From: Verrucomicrobiia bacterium
Lineage (GTDB): Bacteria; Verrucomicrobiota; Verrucomicrobiia; Verrucomicrobiales; DEV007
Assembly: GCA_020440025.1 (NCBI GenBank)
Contig: JAGROX010000005.1
Location: 1-38,300, forward strand
DNA: 38,300 nucleotides
Reading direction: 5' to 3'
The notes under the pieces: generated by a model
What the model was told of the DNA's origin: nothing
Databases searched by the model: none
What the model saw: only the letters and a program-made list of their open reading frames with translations
Made by a program: the position numbers and the translations under genes
Part shown: piece after piece, positions 8,584 through 17,452 of the stretch
Position numbering within the stretch: the stretch's first letter is position 1
Layout of the letters: each line of letters begins with the position of its first letter

Positions 8584-9573
8584 ATGATCAGAAAATTCTT
8601 CTTCGCGCTCTCCTGTCTTTCCTTGCCGATACTGGCTCTGGCGGCCCCGCCATCGCTGGACTTGAAAAAAGGAGACCACCTGGTGCTCATCGGAAACACC
8701 TTTGCCGAGCGGATGCAGTACTTTGGCTATTTCGAGACGCTGGTGAATCTGCATTACCCGGAGGCCAATCCCGTGATTCGTAATCTGGGCTGGGCCGCTG
8801 ACGAGGTGACGCGCATCCATCTCCAGGTGCTCAAGGGCGGCGGCTACATCACTGAACCCACCGACGAGCCGGTTCCGCTGCAGCCGCGGCCGTTCAATTT
8901 CGGCTCGATGGAAGCTCATCTCACCGAGCAGAAGGCCGATGTCATTCTGCTCTGTTTCGGCTTCAATGAAGCGTTCCAAGGCAAAGCGGGCCTCGACTCC
9001 TTCGCCGCCGACTATCAGGCCTATATCGACGGATTGAAGGACCAGCAGTTCAATGGGAAGAGCAAACCCCGCCTGATTCTGATCTCACCGATCGCTCAGG
9101 AAAAGTTGCCAGCGCCCTTTCCCGATCCGACGAAACAGAACGAGAACCTGAAACTTTACACCGAGAAGATTGCTGAAATCGCGGAGGCCAATTCGCTGGG
9201 ATTCGTGAATCTCTTTTCGCCCACCATCGAGCTGATGTCCCGTGGAAATGCCGAACCGCTGACGATGAACGGCGTTCACCTCAATGACACCGGGCATCGC
9301 GTGGTCGCCGAGATCATGGCCACTACCCTGGGCATGACGGAGCCGTGGTCGGAGAAAGCGGAGGCCATTCGCAAATTGGTCGTCGCCAAAAACGAGCAGT
9401 TCTTTTTCCGCTGGCGCCCCATCAACGGCGAATATGTCTACGGACGACGCAAGGACCCGTTTGGCGTGATCACCTATCCGCCGGAACTGGCGCAGTGGGA
9501 ACAGATGACCGCTGACCTCGACCAGAAGATCTGGGCCGAATCCAAGAAACTCAACGCTGCCGCATCCCAATGA
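8584..9573 (+). CDS. SGNH/GDSL-like hydrolase with altered active site
   Basis: The protein has 329 residues. The signal peptide covers residues 1-20 (cleavage ALA|APP). The SGNH fold is visible: block I 'LIGNTFAER' (36-43), block III-like 'GFNEAF' (126-131), and block V 'MNGVHLNDTGH' (228-238). The block I nucleophile serine is replaced by Thr39 (GNT instead of GDS) and the block V aspartate by Asn229, while His232 stays. Activity is therefore doubtful or of a different kind. The gene overlaps the next by four bases (ATGA at 9570), so the two are coupled. The same domain is fused to the N-terminus of the related dehydrogenase at 14101, which strongly suggests that this protein works in a complex with the product of 9570. 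Confidence 0.8.
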   Translation: MIRKFFFALSCLSLPILALAAPPSLDLKKGDHLVLIGNTFAERMQYFGYFETLVNLHYPEANPVIRNLGWAADEVTRIHLQVLKGGGYITEPTDEPVPLQPRPFNFGSMEAHLTEQKADVILLCFGFNEAFQGKAGLDSFAADYQAYIDGLKDQQFNGKSKPRLILISPIAQEKLPAPFPDPTKQNENLKLYTEKIAEIAEANSLGFVNLFSPTIELMSRGNAEPLTMNGVHLNDTGHRVVAEIMATTLGMTEPWSEKAEAIRKLVVAKNEQFFFRWRPINGEYVYGRRKDPFGVITYPPELAQWEQMTADLDQKIWAESKKLNAAASQ

Positions 9574-12404
9574 GCCCCCGTTTTTTCCACACTACCCTCT
9601 CCTGTCTCTTGCTCGGGACGAGTTTCGCCCTGCCCCTTGAAGTGGCCCACGCAACCGATCTCGTCGGCGGCGAGTATCCCAACCTGATGCCGCCCGAGGA
9701 GGCGATCACGAAGTTTCGGCTGCATCCGGATTACCAGATCAATCTCTATGCCTCGGAAGTGGAGTTTCCGCTCCACAGTCCGGCGGCGATGACTTTCGAT
9801 TCCGAAGGTCGGCTCTGGGTGGGAAACATTCCGACCCAACCACACGCCAAGCCCGGCGTGCCGATCAAGGATTCGGTCATCATTCTCGAGGACACGGATC
9901 GCGACGGCAAAGCCGACAAGCACACCGTTTTCTACGAGGGCCTCTATCTGCCGCTCGGCCTCGCGGTGACGGACGGCGGACGCACCGCCTACGTGACCGA
10001 CGAACCGAATCTCGTCCGCCTGCATGACAGCGATGGCGACGGGGTGGCAGACGAAAAGACCATCGTGCTCTCAGGCTTCGGCACGGAGGACAATCATCAC
10101 TTCATCTCGGGATTCCAGTGGGGCCCGGACGGGCGCATGTATTTTGGGCAGGGATTGTTCCTCCACAGTCAGGTCGAAACGCCCTACGGACCGGTGCGGG
10201 CGCACGAGGCGGCCTTGTTTCGATTTGATCATCGGGATCAGCACCTGGAGGTCTTCGCCAGCTACGGATGGTCGAATGTCTGGGGCGTGGTTTTCAATCA
10301 ATGGGGCGATGCCTTTCTCGCCGATGCCTCGCCGGCTCTGAACTACTACGTCCCGCACACGACGAGCAATTTCACCTATCCCAAGCCGGACAAATACGTG
10401 AAGTTCCAGCAAAACCGCGGAGCGGTGTCCTTCACGCCCGAAGGTCGACGTCCCTCCTGCGGCAACGAACTCCTGCTCTCGGAACACTTCCCCGAAGAAG
10501 TGCGCGGCTGGTATGTGACCAACCAGATGAAAGGCTGGCACGGCCTTCGATGGTATCAGTTGGAAGAAAGCGGATCCGGGGTCGTTTCTTCCCAGCCCTA
10601 CGGCGAGGAAAACGAACTGCTCACCACCAGTGACATCATGTTCCGCCCCGTGGCTCAGCAAATTGGTCCGGACGGCGCGCTCTATGTCCTCGACTATTAC
10701 AATCCCATTGTCGGACACACGACCTACAGTTTTCGCGACCCGCGACACATCAAAACGCACGGGCGCGTCTGGCGGATCACTCACAAGACACGTCCGCTCG
10801 TCTGGCAGCCCAAGATCCTCGGAGAACCGGTCGAAACTTTGCTGAGTTATCTGGGCAACCCCAACTTCCGCACCGGCTACTTTGCTCGTCGTGAACTTCA
10901 GGAGCGCAAACCTGAAGAGGTTTTGCCCGCGGTGAAGAAATGGTTGGCCGAGGCAAGTGACTCTCCCGAGGCTGAACATGACAAACAGATCGAAGCGCTG
11001 TGGCTGTATCAGAGTTTCAATCAGCCGGAGCTGGGCCTGCTCAAGGAATTGCTGGCATCATCCGATCACCACGTGAGAACGGCAGCCCTGCGCGTGCTTC
11101 GCTATTGGCAGGAGAACATGGAACCGGACGAGTCGCTGGCCTTGCTGAAAGCGGGCGTGCTCGATGCCAATCAACGCGTTCGTCTGGAGGCGCTGGTCAA
11201 TCTCGGCTATCACGCCAGTCCCAAGGATGCCCTGCCGGTGGCGGCGCTGGTGCTCGATCAGGACATGGATGCCGGGATGATGAATGCCACGCGGGAGACC
11301 TTGTTTTACCTCGTCAATCAGACGGGCGGGATCGAGAACGCACCGAAGGCCGTTGACGAGTTCATGCTTCCGTTTTCCAAGGATGCTGTGCTGACCTCTC
11401 GCAAGCTGACCGAAGCGATTGCCGAGGAAATGCTGAAACGTCCTTCCCTCGGTCGCGCCGAGCATCAACGAGCCATCGATTTCCTCGTTCAGGCATCCGG
11501 AAGTCAGGGCAGTAGTCTCGCCGCCGTGGTTGGTCGACTGCAGAAAGAGGAAACCCAACTGCCTTCGCTCGAGACTTTGCTCCTGACCTGGGCACCGGCG
11601 GAGATCGCGAAGGAACCCCAACTCCTCAAAGATCTTCTCGCCGACGGCAAGCCCTCGGGCATCCGCACCGCCGCCCAAGCCGCGCTGTTTCGAGCCAAGG
11701 TTCCCGAGGCAACCGTGCCCGCCCTGACCAGTCCGACGCTGTTGGCGATGGCGGCAAGCAAGGCGGGTCGCGGAAATGCCCCTGAGAAATATTTCCCGCT
11801 GTTTGCCAAGAGCATGCAGATGGAGAAGCCGTTGCTGGGCGCCATGCTGCCGATCATGGGCGGGCTCGCAAGTTTCCCCTCCCACGACGCCGAAGCGCTG
11901 AAAATGCTGGCCGACACGGCCGAGAAATTCGAAGAAACGGACATCGGCATTTCATTTGCCGCCTTGGACGCGATGAAACGAATTCCGGCAGCGATCTGGC
12001 CGCCCGAGTATGCCAACAAGACGCTGAACAAAGTGACGGTAACGGCGACTCCGGATCTCAAATTCACGCCCACTGAATTCAGCGTGAAAGCTGGCAGCGC
12101 GGTGGAACTGCTCTTCAGCAATCCGGACAGCATGTATCACAATCTGGTCATCGTGAACGAAGGCGCGCTCGACGAAGTCGGCACCAAGGCGGACCTGATG
12201 GCGGCTCGTCCCGATGGACTGGACAAAAATTACGTGCCCGACGATCCCAACGTGCTGCACTGGACGCCCCAGATCACCCTCGGGATTGCCCGCAGCCATG
12301 TGCTGAAATTTTTCGCTCCGGAGAAACCGGGTGAGTATCCCTACATCTGCACCTTCCCGGGCCACTGGCGCGTGATGCGGGGCGTGATGAAGGTGACCGA
12401 ATGA
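9570..12404 (+). CDS. PVC-type propeller dehydrogenase with azurin-like copper domain
   Basis: The protein has 944 residues with a signal peptide (about 1-28). Residues 45-410 form a sorbosone/glucose-dehydrogenase-like beta-propeller of the PVC 'membrane-bound dehydrogenase' type, with D-x-D-x-D-G loops ('EDTDRDGKAD', 'HDSDGDGVAD') likely binding calcium and a 'TPYGPVR' motif shared with the gene at 14101. Residues 420-800 are HEAT-like helical repeats. Residues 825-944 are a cupredoxin: His857 (MYHNLVIV) and the ligand loop Cys927-TFPG-His932-x3-Met936, the azurin spacing of type 1 copper ligands. Relatives usually end in a CxxCH heme domain; none is present here. It likely oxidises a sugar or alcohol in the periplasm and passes electrons to the copper site; substrate unknown. 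Translationally coupled to the SGNH-like gene upstream. Confidence 0.85.
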   Translation: MSPRFFHTTLSCLLLGTSFALPLEVAHATDLVGGEYPNLMPPEEAITKFRLHPDYQINLYASEVEFPLHSPAAMTFDSEGRLWVGNIPTQPHAKPGVPIKDSVIILEDTDRDGKADKHTVFYEGLYLPLGLAVTDGGRTAYVTDEPNLVRLHDSDGDGVADEKTIVLSGFGTEDNHHFISGFQWGPDGRMYFGQGLFLHSQVETPYGPVRAHEAALFRFDHRDQHLEVFASYGWSNVWGVVFNQWGDAFLADASPALNYYVPHTTSNFTYPKPDKYVKFQQNRGAVSFTPEGRRPSCGNELLLSEHFPEEVRGWYVTNQMKGWHGLRWYQLEESGSGVVSSQPYGEENELLTTSDIMFRPVAQQIGPDGALYVLDYYNPIVGHTTYSFRDPRHIKTHGRVWRITHKTRPLVWQPKILGEPVETLLSYLGNPNFRTGYFARRELQERKPEEVLPAVKKWLAEASDSPEAEHDKQIEALWLYQSFNQPELGLLKELLASSDHHVRTAALRVLRYWQENMEPDESLALLKAGVLDANQRVRLEALVNLGYHASPKDALPVAALVLDQDMDAGMMNATRETLFYLVNQTGGIENAPKAVDEFMLPFSKDAVLTSRKLTEAIAEEMLKRPSLGRAEHQRAIDFLVQASGSQGSSLAAVVGRLQKEETQLPSLETLLLTWAPAEIAKEPQLLKDLLADGKPSGIRTAAQAALFRAKVPEATVPALTSPTLLAMAASKAGRGNAPEKYFPLFAKSMQMEKPLLGAMLPIMGGLASFPSHDAEALKMLADTAEKFEETDIGISFAALDAMKRIPAAIWPPEYANKTLNKVTVTATPDLKFTPTEFSVKAGSAVELLFSNPDSMYHNLVIVNEGALDEVGTKADLMAARPDGLDKNYVPDDPNVLHWTPQITLGIARSHVLKFFAPEKPGEYPYICTFPGHWRVMRGVMKVTE

Positions 12405-12423
12405 CGGGCACCTTGCCTCCTTT

Positions 12424-12831
12424 TCACGATTTGAGGCGCCGAGTGAAGCACTCGTCCAGAAGCGTGGCGATCGCCGCGCCAGCCAGGTAGCGCAGCAGAT
12501 CGATCCCGAGGAACCCGGTACCGAGAAGCAGGTGTCCCGGTAGCGTTTTTCGGACCGCATTGAGCCAGTCCACGTCGATCAGTTGGCTGAACTCGACTGC
12601 GAAGCTGATGGCGAGAGCGCTGAGGCCGAGTTTCACGGGCGACCAAGTGGGCGCAAGAATCGCCAGCGTCAGATAGACGGCCACCGTCCAGAGCAGATCC
12701 CCGGCATTCGCGGCCACGAACTCAGGCAAAGCGTCCCCGTATCGGCGGGATCCGAGCCCCGCGGCAATCACGAGGAGGAGCAGCGCTCCCAAGATCATCA
12801 GACGTCGAACGCTGCTGGTGGGTCCGGACAT
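12424..12831 (-). CDS. DUF2809 family membrane protein
   Basis: This is a 135-residue protein with about four membrane helices (near 10-28, 42-60, 62-82 and 100-122). The pattern 'ALPEFVAANAGDLLWTVAVYL', then 'EFSQLIDVDWLNAVRKTLPGHLLLGTGF' and 'DLLRYLAGA' fits the DUF2809 family, whose function is not known. It converges with the copper dehydrogenase gene (19 bases apart) and follows the hydrolase gene on the same strand after a 165-base gap. It is probably an independent inner-membrane protein. Confidence 0.8.
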   Translation of the reverse strand: MSGPTSSVRRLMILGALLLLVIAAGLGSRRYGDALPEFVAANAGDLLWTVAVYLTLAILAPTWSPVKLGLSALAISFAVEFSQLIDVDWLNAVRKTLPGHLLLGTGFLGIDLLRYLAGAAIATLLDECFTRRLKS

Positions 12832-12912
12832 GACGTCGAAGCATCAGAAAGAAAAAGTCCCGTCGGGCGGCTGGTAAGACCACAACTGAAGGCCTCCGGT
12901 TGATTCATAGTG

Positions 12913-12930
12913 GGGTTCTCAAGAGAACCC
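12913..12930. promoter_or_regulatory. Perfect 18-bp dyad, possible operator
   Basis: GGGTTCTC and GAGAACCC flank an AA centre, giving a perfect inverted repeat. A second small dyad (ATTCC at 12940-12944, GGAAT at 12950-12954) lies next to it. Both are between the minus-strand hydrolase gene (ending 12997) and the DUF2809 start at 12831. The loop is too short for the full stem to form a hairpin and there is no T-run, so an operator is more likely than a terminator. Confidence 0.35.
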
Positions 12931-12996
12931 GGATGGATCATTCCGCGATGGAATACAATAATCTCGCTCAACCACCCAACGGGGCGGCGACTATCC

Positions 12997-13935
12997 TCAC
13001 TTCAGACGATTTGTCACCGGAAAAATGGGATAAAGTAGTTGGTTGCTCAAGCCTCGTCGCAGGAGCCAATCGGTGGCCCGATTTGGCCACGTCTCGATGT
13101 CGGAGCCCGGCACTGGCCGCATTCCGTAGCCGTGACCTCCGTTCTGATAGACGTGAAGCTCCGCTGGAATGCCCTGTTTTTTCAATCCCGCATAGATGAG
13201 GACACTCCCGAGTGAGGACGATGCGTCATCATGGGTATGAACCAGAAAAGTCGGCGGCGTCTCGGGACCGATCACGATTTCCGGCAGCAAGGCATCGCCG
13301 CTCTCATCGACCACTCGCCAGGGATAGATCAGCAGGGCGAAATCGGGAGCAAAGGCAAGCGCGTCGTTTTCATCCACCTTGGCATAGGCTCCTTCAGGCT
13401 TGGCTGTCATCAGAACCGCCCCCACTTGTCCGCCAGCGGAGAAGCCGAGGATGCCGATCTTCGCGGGATCGAGGTTCCATTCTTTCGCTTTGGATCGAAT
13501 CAACCGCATGGCTCGCTGCGCATCCTGCAGAGGTCGCTTCCACAAAGGTTCGTCGGCGGGTTTGCCCTCGCTGGTGCGATGGCGCAGCACGAAAGCAGTG
13601 ATCCCGAGTTCATTGAGCCACTCGGCCGCTTCCGAGCCTTCCTTGTCGGTGACGACCTTGGCAAATCCCCCACCGGGGATGATGAGCACACCGACGCCGT
13701 TGGGCGATTCCGGCAGAAAGACATCGATACTGGGACGACGAATGTTCACCACCCGAGTCACCGGCGGATCCTCGCCCTCGCGCGGCGGCATTGCTTCACC
13801 GGGAAAGTCTGAAGTCTCGCTCGGAGCCAGAGCGGGCCAGAGGAAAAGCGATTTCTGTTCCGCCCGAGTCGGCGCAGCGATCGAGATCGCGACCATCATC
13901 ACGATCCAAGTGGAGAGAGTTTTCATGATGGGCAT
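12997..13935 (-). CDS. Secreted alpha/beta hydrolase (acetyl-xylan-esterase-like)
   Basis: The protein has 312 residues with a signal peptide (cleavage near TRA|EQK). It shows the alpha/beta-hydrolase plan of the BD-FAE/acetyl xylan esterase group: oxyanion motif 'IIPGGGFA', nucleophile elbow G-F-Ser166-A-G-G, the acid in 'HTHDDAS' (Asp236 or Asp237) and His268 in 'GGHGYG'. The full triad is present, so it should be active. Members commonly remove acetyl or other acyl groups from plant or algal polysaccharides; the substrate here is inferred only. ATG at 13935 and ATG at 13926 are both possible starts; either gives a signal peptide. The gene is divergent from the dehydrogenase gene at 14101, sharing a 165-base upstream region. 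Confidence 0.85.
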   Translation of the reverse strand: MPIMKTLSTWIVMMVAISIAAPTRAEQKSLFLWPALAPSETSDFPGEAMPPREGEDPPVTRVVNIRRPSIDVFLPESPNGVGVLIIPGGGFAKVVTDKEGSEAAEWLNELGITAFVLRHRTSEGKPADEPLWKRPLQDAQRAMRLIRSKAKEWNLDPAKIGILGFSAGGQVGAVLMTAKPEGAYAKVDENDALAFAPDFALLIYPWRVVDESGDALLPEIVIGPETPPTFLVHTHDDASSSLGSVLIYAGLKKQGIPAELHVYQNGGHGYGMRPVPGSDIETWPNRATDWLLRRGLSNQLLYPIFPVTNRLK

Positions 13936-14059
13936 GATGACCGGATCGCGCCCATTTGTCGTGCCTCAATTCCCCAAAACGCGTTTTCCTCACTGACGCA
14001 ATGAAGCGACGGCTCCCAACGCCCATAGGCGATCCCGGGATGGACATCGGGCCGTCTAT

Positions 14060-14090
14060 GGCGGACAATCCGCCCTCCCATTTTTTCTTA
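14060..14090 (+). terminator. Hairpin plus T-run, possible attenuator
   Basis: GGCGGA and TCCGCC (14060-14065 and 14069-14074) form a 6-bp stem with a 3-base loop. A TTTTTT run begins six bases after it (14081). It lies only 10 bases before the ATG of the large gene at 14101. A terminator here could only serve as a leader attenuator, or it could be chance. A larger imperfect stem (CCATAG near 14021, CTATGG near 14056) lies just upstream. Confidence 0.25.
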
Positions 14091-14100
14091 TTCTCCCATC

Positions 14101-17100
14101 ATGAAGAAACTCATCACCCCACTCCTCCTCCTTGTTCTGACGGCGTCACTGACGCTCATGATTGACTCCTTCGCCCAGGAGGCAAAGCCCGCGGAGAAGA
14201 AAAGCCGGGTGCAGAAGAGAGAAAAGACGACAACCGACGACAATCACCCCCACGCCCCTGAAGTCGACCCGGCAACGGCGGAATCCGCTCGTCCCCAGAA
14301 GGCAACCGCTCCGGAGAAAGGTGAGCGTATTGTGCTGATTGGCAATGGTCTCGCCGAGCGCGACGTCTACTACGGCCGAATCGAAACGGAGCTGCAACTG
14401 CGCTACCCGGAATCGGCTCTTCTTTTGCGCAACATGGGCCATGTCGGCGATACGCCCGGTTTTCGGCCTCATCCGTCACGTAAATCCCAGTGGGCATTCC
14501 CGGGCGCCGAGGCATTTCATCCCGACAAGGTGATTCACAAGGGCGATGGATTTTACTCGACCCCGGACCAGTGGCTCACCCACTTGAAAGCCGACACCAT
14601 CGTCGCCTTTTTCGGCTACAACGAATCGTTCGATGGCCCCTCCAAAGTCGACAATTTCCAGTCAGAGCTTGACGCCTGGGTCGTTCACACCCTGAGCAAG
14701 GCCTACAACGGAAAAGCGGCTCCGCGAGTCGTGCTGGTGTCTCCCGTGGCCTTCGAGGATCTGTCTGCGACCCGGGATCTGCCGAATGGAGAGCATGAAA
14801 ACGCCAACCTCATCCTCTACGCCTCCGCCATTGAAACGGTGGCGAAGAAACATGGTCTGACATTCATCGACTTGTTCACGACTACGAAAAAACTCTACCA
14901 CGAGACGGATGAGCCACTCACCACCGGAGGTTTCATCCCGAACGACCAAGGCTATCAACAAGTGGCCGAAATCCTCGCTGACGGTCTCTACGAACATCAA
15001 TCTCGAGTGTCCGCGGTCGATCCCGAGTTGGTCAATAAAGCAGTGAAGCAGAAAGACTGGTTCTGGAACAATGATTACAACCTCGTCAACGGAGTCCACG
15101 CTTTCGGCCGGCGTTACAATCCCTACGGACCGCAGAATTATCCCGACGAACTGAAGAAGACGCGCGAGATCACCGCTCTTCACGATCAGCGGATTCACGA
15201 CATCGTCGCCGGCAAGACAACTGATCTGGCCGTCGACATGAGCCAGACGCACGCGCTGCCGCCGGTGCCTACGAACTACCAGCCCAGCGCAAAAAACGGC
15301 AGTGAGACCTACCAGTATGGCGAGGAAGCGGTGAAAACGCTCACCGTGCCCGAGGGGTACAAAGTGGAACTTTTCGCCAGCGAAAAGGAATTCCCCAATC
15401 TGGCCAACCCGATGCAGCTCTCCTTTGACAACCAGGGCCGCCTCTGGGTCGCGACCATGCCGACCTATCCGCACTACAAGCCCGGCGATGCCCTGCCGAA
15501 CGACAAGATCCTGATCTACGAAGACACCGACGGTGACGGCAAAGCCGACAAGGAAATCGTATTTGCTGACAAGCTGCATCTGCCCATCGGCTTCGAATTC
15601 GCTCCCGAAGGGGTCTATCTCTCGCAGGAGCCGAATTTGATGCTGCTCAAAGATACCGACGGTGACGACAAGGCCGATGACATGGAGATCGTGCTCGGTG
15701 GATTCGACACTCACGATACCCATCACGCCATCGGTGCCTACACCGCCGATCCCAGCGGAGCATTCATCATGTGCGAGGGCGTCTTTCTTCATTCGAACAT
15801 CGAAACCCCCTACGGCCCCGTTCGCTGCGTCGATGGCGGTTTTTTCCGCTACAGCCCGCAGAGAGGCATGCTGGAGCGCACCGCACAGCTGAGTATCCCC
15901 AATCCCTGGGGTGCGGTATTTGATCGATGGGGCCAGGATTTCTTCCTCCACACCTCGGGCACCAGCGTGAACTGGATGCTGCCCGTCGAGGTAAAGACCA
16001 CCTATGGCGTCAAGACACCCTCCACACCCGATCTCGTTCCCAAAGGCCAGAGCGTGCGTCCCACCTCGGGACTGGAAATCGTTTCCTCACGTCACTTCCC
16101 GGATGAAGTGCAGGGTGATCTCATCCTCTGCAATGCCATTGGCTTTCTCGGTATCAAGCAGCATCAGATCGAGGACGATGGCACGGGTTGGAAGACGACT
16201 TTCCGTCAGGACCTGTTGGTCAGCAAAGACGGCAACTTCCGCCCCGTCGATCTCGAGTTTGCCCCCGACGGTTCTCTCTATGTGGTGGACTGGCACAATG
16301 TGCTCATCGGCCACATGCAGCACAACGCCCGCGATCCCCTGCGTGACCATGTCCACGGTCGCATCTACCGCATCACCTATCCCTCGCGTCCCCTCGTGAA
16401 GCCGGCAGAGATCGCCGGAGCCAGCGTCGAGACCCTCCTCAATAATCTGAAGGAGCCGGAGCTGCGCACCCGCTACCGCACGCGCCGTGAACTGCGTGGC
16501 CACGATCCGAAAGAAGTCCTGCCTGCGATCAAAGCTTGGGCCTCCGAGCAGAGCGACACCCATGCGAAACTCGAAGCTCTCTGGACCACCTGGGGTCTCA
16601 ATCAGGCCGACGAGGGTCTGCTCCGCGAAATGCTCGCCAGTGATGATTTCCACGCCCGCGCCGCCGCCGTTCGTGTGCTGCGATACAACACGCACCGCAT
16701 CGACGATCACGTCGCCTTACTCGAAAAGGCCGCTTCCGATGAGAACGGTCGCGTGCGTCTCGAAGCCATCGTGGCCGCCTCCTGGCTTCCGGACATTCCC
16801 GCCGCGAAGAAGATCGTTGCCATCGCCAGCAGCAAGCCTCTCGACGTCTGGAGCGAGGGAGCCGCCAAGACCGCGACCGATCGTCTGGCCGGTATTGCCG
16901 AAAAGGAATTGGCGGAATACGTCGCCGTCGCCCCGCCGAAATACCTCAGCCCCGAAGCCCAGCAGCAGTTCACCGCAGGGCAGGAAGTCTATCATCGCGA
17001 GGGACTCTGCATGACCTGTCATCGAGGCGACGGCAACGGACTGCCCCCCGCATTTCCTCCCATCACCAATAGCCCCTGGGTGAATCAGGATGATGAACGA

Positions 17101-17367
17101 CTCATCAAAGTCGTGCTCTACGGACTGATGGGACCCTTGGAAATCAACGGAGTAAAGTTCGACGGCCAAGTCCCGATGACGCCCTTTGGCGGCATGCTCA
17201 AGGATGAGGAAATCGCCAACGTGCTCACCTTCGTGCGCAACCACTTTGGCAACAAGGCCGATCCGATTTCTCCCGATCAAGTCAAAGCCGTTCGCGACGC
17301 CAATCCCAACCGCTTCAATCTGAACACGGTCGAGGAGCTTCTGAAGGAGCATCCGATGAAAAAGTAA
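14101..17367 (+). CDS. Fused SGNH-like / propeller dehydrogenase / HEAT / cytochrome c protein
   Basis: The protein has 1088 residues with a signal peptide (cleavage SFA|QEA) and a charged linker. Residues 75-300 are an SGNH-like domain homologous to the separate gene at 8584, but its active site is lost: block I reads 'IGNGLAER' (Gly83 for Ser) and block V reads 'TTGGFIPND' (Ile279 for His). Residues 420-770 are the PVC-type propeller with 'EDTDGDGKAD' calcium-type loops and 'TPYGPVR'. HEAT-like repeats follow (about 775-940). Residues 955-1060 are a class I-type cytochrome c with Cys970-M-T-Cys973-His974 and a later 'PMTPFGGML' that can supply the axial methionine. It is probably a periplasmic dehydrogenase passing electrons to heme. 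A double-hairpin element follows the stop. Confidence 0.87.
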   Translation: MKKLITPLLLLVLTASLTLMIDSFAQEAKPAEKKSRVQKREKTTTDDNHPHAPEVDPATAESARPQKATAPEKGERIVLIGNGLAERDVYYGRIETELQLRYPESALLLRNMGHVGDTPGFRPHPSRKSQWAFPGAEAFHPDKVIHKGDGFYSTPDQWLTHLKADTIVAFFGYNESFDGPSKVDNFQSELDAWVVHTLSKAYNGKAAPRVVLVSPVAFEDLSATRDLPNGEHENANLILYASAIETVAKKHGLTFIDLFTTTKKLYHETDEPLTTGGFIPNDQGYQQVAEILADGLYEHQSRVSAVDPELVNKAVKQKDWFWNNDYNLVNGVHAFGRRYNPYGPQNYPDELKKTREITALHDQRIHDIVAGKTTDLAVDMSQTHALPPVPTNYQPSAKNGSETYQYGEEAVKTLTVPEGYKVELFASEKEFPNLANPMQLSFDNQGRLWVATMPTYPHYKPGDALPNDKILIYEDTDGDGKADKEIVFADKLHLPIGFEFAPEGVYLSQEPNLMLLKDTDGDDKADDMEIVLGGFDTHDTHHAIGAYTADPSGAFIMCEGVFLHSNIETPYGPVRCVDGGFFRYSPQRGMLERTAQLSIPNPWGAVFDRWGQDFFLHTSGTSVNWMLPVEVKTTYGVKTPSTPDLVPKGQSVRPTSGLEIVSSRHFPDEVQGDLILCNAIGFLGIKQHQIEDDGTGWKTTFRQDLLVSKDGNFRPVDLEFAPDGSLYVVDWHNVLIGHMQHNARDPLRDHVHGRIYRITYPSRPLVKPAEIAGASVETLLNNLKEPELRTRYRTRRELRGHDPKEVLPAIKAWASEQSDTHAKLEALWTTWGLNQADEGLLREMLASDDFHARAAAVRVLRYNTHRIDDHVALLEKAASDENGRVRLEAIVAASWLPDIPAAKKIVAIASSKPLDVWSEGAAKTATDRLAGIAEKELAEYVAVAPPKYLSPEAQQQFTAGQEVYHREGLCMTCHRGDGNGLPPAFPPITNSPWVNQDDERLIKVVLYGLMGPLEINGVKFDGQVPMTPFGGMLKDEEIANVLTFVRNHFGNKADPISPDQVKAVRDANPNRFNLNTVEELLKEHPMKK

Positions 17368-17377
17368 ACTCCGATTC

Positions 17378-17429
17378 GCGGGCAGGCAGAAGCCTGCCCC
17401 TCCGGAGGGGCAAGCTCCAGCTTGCCCGC
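17378..17429. repeat. Double-hairpin REP-like element
   Basis: Two perfect 8-bp stems with 4-base loops sit side by side: GGGCAGGC/GCCTGCCC (17380-17399) and GGGCAAGC/GCTTGCCC (17408-17427). A CTCCGGAG palindrome lies between them and GCGGGCA/TGCCCGC forms an outer pair. It lies in the 85-base gap between the dehydrogenase and the first sulfatase, where it may stop or protect transcripts. It resembles dispersed palindromic repeats. Confidence 0.75.
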
Positions 17430-17452
17430 ATTCCAAAAATGATCCCCAAAAA

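Noticed and set aside
14662..15951. 429-codon minus-strand frame across the cytochrome dehydrogenase gene
   Set aside because: Mirror of a well-supported gene with propeller motifs; translation shows no domain.
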